From: Helicobacteraceae bacterium
Lineage (GTDB): Bacteria; Campylobacterota; Campylobacteria; Campylobacterales; SZUA-545
Direction of reading: 5' to 3'
NCBI GenBank assembly: GCA_031276985.1
Contig: JAISMA010000157.1
Span: forward strand, 1 to 8,707
Length of the DNA: 8,707 nt
A program made the position numbers and the translations under genes. The notes below the pieces were generated by a model, which did not search any database, was not told where the DNA came from, and saw nothing but the letters and a program-made list of their open reading frames with translations. The number at the start of each line of letters is the position of its first letter. Position 1 is the stretch's first letter. Positions 5,977-8,707 of this stretch are shown here, one piece after another.

Positions 5977-5982
5977 TAAAAT
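5977..5982 (+). promoter_or_regulatory. -10-like TAAAAT next to the miaA start codon
   Basis: GGCTAAAATACCGCT directly precedes the ATG, leaving six bases between the TAAAAT hexamer and the start codon. A transcript from this promoter would begin at or just before the ATG. No purine-rich ribosome binding site is present, which together suggests a leaderless or nearly leaderless mRNA. Confidence 0.4.
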
Positions 5983-5988
5983 ACCGCT

Positions 5989-6900
5989 ATGAAAACGCTT
6001 GCGATAATCGGGCAAAGCGCGTCGGGCAAAAGCGATCTGGCGCACAAAATAGCGCGCGCCACAAACGCCGCTTTGTTGTCGATGGATTCGCTTTCGGCGT
6101 ATCGGCAAATCGATATTGCCTCCGCAAAGCCCGCCAAAGTCGAGCGCGCCGATTTGAGCTATTTTGGCTTGGATATTGCAGATCCTCGCGATCGCTTCGG
6201 AGCGGATGAGTTTATCGCCGAATTTTTACGCGCAAAAGCCTTTTGCGAGGCTAATAATCGCAATCTGATTATTGTCGGCGGAAGCGGATTTTATCTCGCC
6301 GCTTTGGTTTTTGGGCTTTCGGCGCTTCCGCCAATTTCGCCCGAAATTAAAGCTGAAACAACGCATGCGTTAGAAAATATCGAAACGGCTTACGCGCTGT
6401 TAAAAACAATCGATCCAATCTACGCAAACAAGATCGCGCCAAACGATCGTTACCGCATTGAAAAAGCGCTCTTAATCGCTTTGGCAAGCGGCAAAACGCC
6501 AAGCGCGTGGTTTAGCCAAAATCCGCCTAAGCAAATCTTGCAAAACGCGCAAATTACGATCTTGTCGATTGCAATTGAAACGTTGCGCGATCGCGTTAAG
6601 CAAAGAACGGATCAAATGCTAGAAAACAAACTTATAGCGGAGATTGAAAACCTGCTTGAGATCGCGCCGCGATCGGCGCAACCCATGAAGGCAATCGGCG
6701 TTAGAGAAACGATCGATTATATCGACGGCAAAATAACGATAAGCGAGCTTAAAGATCTGATCAACATTCATACCGCGCAGTTTGCCAAACGCCAGCGAAC
6801 GTACAACAAAGGACGTTTCGCAAACGCAATCGCGTTAGAGGCAAACGCGCTTGAAACTTTCGCAATCGATTATTTATCAGACAAAAATCGCCGCCATTAA
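5989..6900 (+). CDS. miaA: tRNA dimethylallyltransferase MiaA
   Basis: This 303-residue cytoplasmic enzyme transfers a dimethylallyl group to N6 of A37 in tRNAs reading UNN codons, the first step towards ms2i6A. The P-loop is GQSASGKS at 8-15. D33 and S34 (SMDSLSAY) are the catalytic/substrate-binding pair, ASAKP at 44-48 and GGSGFYL at 97-103 are family blocks, and NDRYRIEKAL at 152-161 matches the conserved D-x-x-R-I-x-x-A-L region. AIGVRETIDYIDG (235-247) and TAQFAKRQRTYNK (262-274) form the tRNA-binding C-terminal core. The length is normal for the family. The wording of several blocks resembles Campylobacter MiaA as I recall it. The start has no ribosome binding site, yet the P-loop lies so close behind it that no later start is possible. 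The stop overlaps the serB stop on the other strand. hfq and mutL, frequent neighbours elsewhere, are absent. Confidence 0.95.
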   Translation: MKTLAIIGQSASGKSDLAHKIARATNAALLSMDSLSAYRQIDIASAKPAKVERADLSYFGLDIADPRDRFGADEFIAEFLRAKAFCEANNRNLIIVGGSGFYLAALVFGLSALPPISPEIKAETTHALENIETAYALLKTIDPIYANKIAPNDRYRIEKALLIALASGKTPSAWFSQNPPKQILQNAQITILSIAIETLRDRVKQRTDQMLENKLIAEIENLLEIAPRSAQPMKAIGVRETIDYIDGKITISELKDLINIHTAQFAKRQRTYNKGRFANAIALEANALETFAIDYLSDKNRRH

Positions 6901-7523
6901 CCGCTTATATGTTTTAGGACAAGACGCAAATCTTTTTCGTCGATAATAACGTTTGCCTCTTTTTTCAAAACCGCTTTAGCGCAAAAGGCGATCTTTGTCG
7001 CGGCGCGTTGAAACATGGCGCGATCATTCGCGCCGTCGCCCACCGCGATCGTATCTTCCGCGCCAACTCCAAGCAAACTTTGAACGCGGCGCAACATTTC
7101 GCCTTTGGAAAAATCAAACAGCATTTCGCCGCCGACTTCGCCCGTTAAAACGCCGTTTTTACAGCGCAAAACATTGGCAAACGCCGCGTGAGCGCCGAGT
7201 TTTTCGGCGGCTGGATCAACGCCAATATGAAAGCCGCCCGAAAAAATTACGATCGTATAACCGCGCCGCCTTAACTCGCGAACGCACTCGATTGCGCCGT
7301 TCATTAGCGGCAGATTTTCGCATATGTGCGCGGCTTTGGAGCATGGCATTCCTTTTAGCGCGATTGCGCGGCGCGTTATCGCCTCGAAAAAATCCAGCTC
7401 TCCGTTCATCGCCTCGCGGGTGATCGCGGCGATCTCCTCGCCTTTGCCGAAAGCGGCGGCAAGAGCGTCGATCGTCTCGCCGTCCATCAGCGTGGAATCA
7501 AAATCAAAAGCGCATAATTTCAT
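6897..7523 (-). CDS. serB: Phosphoserine phosphatase SerB (HAD superfamily)
   Basis: This 208-residue enzyme hydrolyses O-phosphoserine to serine, the last step of serine synthesis. The HAD nucleophile motif is DFDST (D7 and D9), motif II is FSGGF with S95, motif III is K140 in FSKGE, and motif IV is GDGANDRAMF with D163 and D167 for magnesium. The cap domain holds MNGELDFFEAITRR. There is no N-terminal ACT domain, so this is the short form, and its wording is close to the Campylobacter SerB I recall. The ATG at 7523 is preferred: AAAAGGG lies five bases upstream. An in-frame TTG one codon earlier (7526) would leave only two bases after the ribosome binding site. The gene converges on miaA with a four-base overlap and diverges from metF. 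No other serine gene is near. Confidence 0.94.
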   Translation of the reverse strand: MKLCAFDFDSTLMDGETIDALAAAFGKGEEIAAITREAMNGELDFFEAITRRAIALKGMPCSKAAHICENLPLMNGAIECVRELRRRGYTIVIFSGGFHIGVDPAAEKLGAHAAFANVLRCKNGVLTGEVGGEMLFDFSKGEMLRRVQSLLGVGAEDTIAVGDGANDRAMFQRAATKIAFCAKAVLKKEANVIIDEKDLRLVLKHISG

Positions 7524-7582
7524 CAAATCCCTTTTACGTCCGTAATCCTATCAAAGCGTTTTCGCAAAGCGCCAAAATTCGC

Positions 7583-7617
7583 TAAGATCGACGCGCAAAT
7601 TAAAAGCGGCGCGCCGC
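7583..7617 (+). promoter_or_regulatory. Possible metF promoter and leader palindrome
   Basis: TAAGAT (7583-7588) after TTCGC is a candidate -10 about 45 bases before the metF ATG. The leader then holds a perfect 12-base palindrome, GCGGCGCGCCGC (7606-7617), which ends 16 bases before the start codon. There is no strong ribosome binding site; ACGGA, nine bases before the ATG, is the best candidate. No SAM or B12 riboswitch pattern is visible in the 110-base gap shared with serB. Confidence 0.35.
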
Positions 7618-7633
7618 GAAACGGATTTAACGC

Positions 7634-8554
7634 ATGTTTGAGGAAATGATAGAAAAACTGCATAGCGGCGAGTGGTTGTCGCTTGAAACAAGCCCCGCGA
7701 AAAGCGCCGTTTTTCAGCCGATTGTAGACAAATTAGCCGCGCTTGGACTTGACAAAAAAGTGGGCGGCTGGATCGTTACCGATAATCCGCTCGCGCAGCT
7801 TCGCTACGGCTCGCTTTTTGCGGCGATCAAACTTCAGGCGGCGTTTAACAAGCCCGCAATCGCCACGATTAGCATGCGCGATCGCAATCTCATCGGCATT
7901 CAATCGGACATTTTAGGCGCGAACGAGGCGGGCGTAAGGGCGTTTTTGAGCGTTACGGGCGATCCCGCGAGTCTAAGCGATCAGCCGCGCGCAAAAGGCG
8001 TTTTCGAGGCAAACAGCGTCGAATTTCTCAAAGTCGCTCATTTTTTCAATCGCGGAATCGACTATGCGGGCAAGACGATCGCGCCGCCGCCGAAGCGAAT
8101 TTATCCGTTTGCGGCGACCAACAGCTACGCCAAAAACGCGATCGGTCTCAAGCGCAAGATCGCGCGCAAAATCGCCGCCGGCGCGCTTGGCGTAATCAGT
8201 CAGCCCGTGTTTTCTATCGACGACGCCCGCTATCTGCAAACGCTATTCGACGAGGCGCGAAGCGAATTTGACGACGATCGTAAAAACGCTAAGTTAATTT
8301 TGGGCGTTTTTCCGCTTGCGCGTTTGAAAACCGCGCAGTTTTTGCACTCTCGCGTTCCGGGCATTCGCGTTAGCGCGCGCTGGATCGACGCGCTATTCGC
8401 GGCTAACCGTGGCGGCGAAGAGGAGGAAGAAAAAGTCGGTTACGAGATGAGCGCGGAACTTTTACGCTCTATTCGCAAAGCAAATTTGCCCGTTCACATA
8501 ATGAGCGCGAACAAGTTTGATCTCGCCGCGAAACTAATCGATCACGCGACTTAA
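7634..8554 (+). CDS. metF: Methylenetetrahydrofolate reductase (MetF family)
   Basis: This 306-residue protein with a TIM-barrel flavoprotein fold is expected to reduce 5,10-methylene-THF to 5-methyl-THF for methionine synthesis. SLETSP at 16-21 supplies E18, matching the catalytic Glu28 of E. coli MetF. ISMRDRN (79-85) and GIQSDILGA (88-96) precede the FAD/folate motif VTGDP with D110, which matches Asp120. GVISQPVF at 186-193 supplies Q190, matching the folate-binding Gln183. PGIRVSARW (242-250) and a PVHIMSANK ending match the C-terminal strand region. The wording is closer to the MTHFR domain of homocysteine methyltransferase fusions (S-x-RDRN, LQSDLLG) than to E. coli MetF. A run of five glutamates lies at 262-266. 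The start is chosen at 7634 because the next ATG (7646) would cut into the first helix. Family certain; exact electron donor unknown. Confidence 0.85.
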   Translation: MFEEMIEKLHSGEWLSLETSPAKSAVFQPIVDKLAALGLDKKVGGWIVTDNPLAQLRYGSLFAAIKLQAAFNKPAIATISMRDRNLIGIQSDILGANEAGVRAFLSVTGDPASLSDQPRAKGVFEANSVEFLKVAHFFNRGIDYAGKTIAPPPKRIYPFAATNSYAKNAIGLKRKIARKIAAGALGVISQPVFSIDDARYLQTLFDEARSEFDDDRKNAKLILGVFPLARLKTAQFLHSRVPGIRVSARWIDALFAANRGGEEEEEKVGYEMSAELLRSIRKANLPVHIMSANKFDLAAKLIDHAT

Positions 8555-8584
8555 CGCGCCGCTTGCGCCAAATACAAAGCGCCT

Positions 8585-8707
8585 TTACGACAAAAGCGCC
8601 AGATCGCGCAACAGATCGGCGATCGTGGTTTTTGCCAGCTCCGATTCCAGCGCCAATTGCGCTTTGTTTAGCGGCGGCGCAAGCAGGGCGCATATATGTT
8701 TGCCAAT
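8585..8707 (-). CDS. Probable Rrf2-family transcriptional regulator, 3' end only
   Basis: The last 40 codons of a minus-strand gene enter from the right edge and stop with TAA at 8587-8585. The peptide begins IGKHICALLAPPLN and ends TTIADLLRDLALLS. The pattern C-x6-LN-x-A-x2-A ... T-x-AD-L fits the C-terminus of Rrf2 regulators (NsrR, IscR, CymR), where it follows the Fe-S cysteine region, and C6 here would be the last cluster cysteine. That assignment rests on a short stretch and memory of the family, so it is tentative. That the frame is coding is likelier: it is open to the edge, has amphipathic helix spacing, and meets metF tail to tail with only 30 bases between. Confidence 0.5.
   Translation of the reverse strand: MGKHICALLAPPLNKAQLALESELAKTTIADLLRDLALLS

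Larger units (their letters stand above)
5044..5988. other. Gene-free, repeat-rich stretch between receptor and miaA
   Basis: About 945 bases with no credible gene. Open frames on both strands (for example minus 5895-5431 and plus 5495-5830) encode peptides such as SFPRKRES and VIPAKAGIQ. These are known by-products of translating the CATTCCCGCGAAAGCGGGAATC type of repeat, not protein families. The stretch holds a possible terminator hairpin, a 60-base direct repeat, several 8-bp-stem palindromes, two composite repeat copies and a perfect 24-base inverted pair. From about 5840 to 5970 I see nothing recognisable. Confidence 0.7.

Noticed and set aside
7524..7526. TTG as the serB start
   Set aside because: It lies only two bases after the GGGA of the ribosome binding site; the adjacent ATG has a normal spacing of five.
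7527..7633. SAM or cobalamin riboswitch upstream of metF
   Set aside because: The gap is only about 110 bases, shared with the serB promoter, and shows just one short palindrome.
8469..8693. Minus-strand frame of 74 codons across the metF end
   Set aside because: It overlaps metF and is out of frame with the convincing minus-strand peptide ending at 8585.

Overview
The window is an 8.7 kb piece of a bacterial chromosome of roughly 50% GC. It most likely comes from a member of the Campylobacterota (the former epsilon-proteobacteria). The MiaA and SerB proteins read like the Campylobacter/Helicobacter forms from memory: MiaA has an SMDSLSAY...ASAKP block and an AKRQRTYNK motif, and SerB has DFDSTLMDGETID and CENLPLM. 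The -10-only promoter pattern fits the same group. This lineage call is an inference; no search was run.

Layout, left to right. (1) At 1-129 (minus) is the 5' end of a secreted TPR-like protein, divergent from the next operon. (2) At 329-1934 (plus) is a two-gene nitrogen operon: the ammonium channel amtB, then a PII signal protein (glnB/glnK), closed by a strong intrinsic terminator at 1985-2035. (3) At 1935-2847 is a 0.9 kb non-coding stretch with degenerate palindromic repeats, ending in a Fur-box-like promoter. (4) At 2848-5043 (plus) is a TonB-dependent outer-membrane receptor of the catecholate-siderophore (FepA/CirA/IrgA) type. (5) At 5044-5988 is a second 0.9 kb non-coding stretch crowded with the same repeats. 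(6) At 5989-6900 (plus) is miaA, convergent with serB at 6897-7523 (minus); their stop codons overlap. (7) At 7634-8554 (plus) is a MetF-family methylenetetrahydrofolate reductase, divergent from serB. (8) At 8585-8707 (minus) is the 3' end of a probable Rrf2-family regulator, convergent with metF.

The genes fall into separate functional units. AmtB and PII form the classic ammonium-uptake module, in which PII docks on AmtB and closes it when nitrogen is plentiful. The receptor is probably an iron-starvation gene, as its candidate Fur site suggests. miaA (tRNA modification), serB (serine synthesis) and metF (one-carbon and methionine metabolism) are housekeeping genes. Serine feeds the folate one-carbon pool that MetF draws on, but nothing shows that they are co-regulated.

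I see no new enzyme system or defence island. The most unusual content is in the two gene-free stretches. A family of short palindromes (TCATTCCCGC/GCGGGAATGA and relatives) varies with compensating changes in both arms. These palindromes are combined in the same module order at least three times, in both orientations, like a degenerate composite miniature element.
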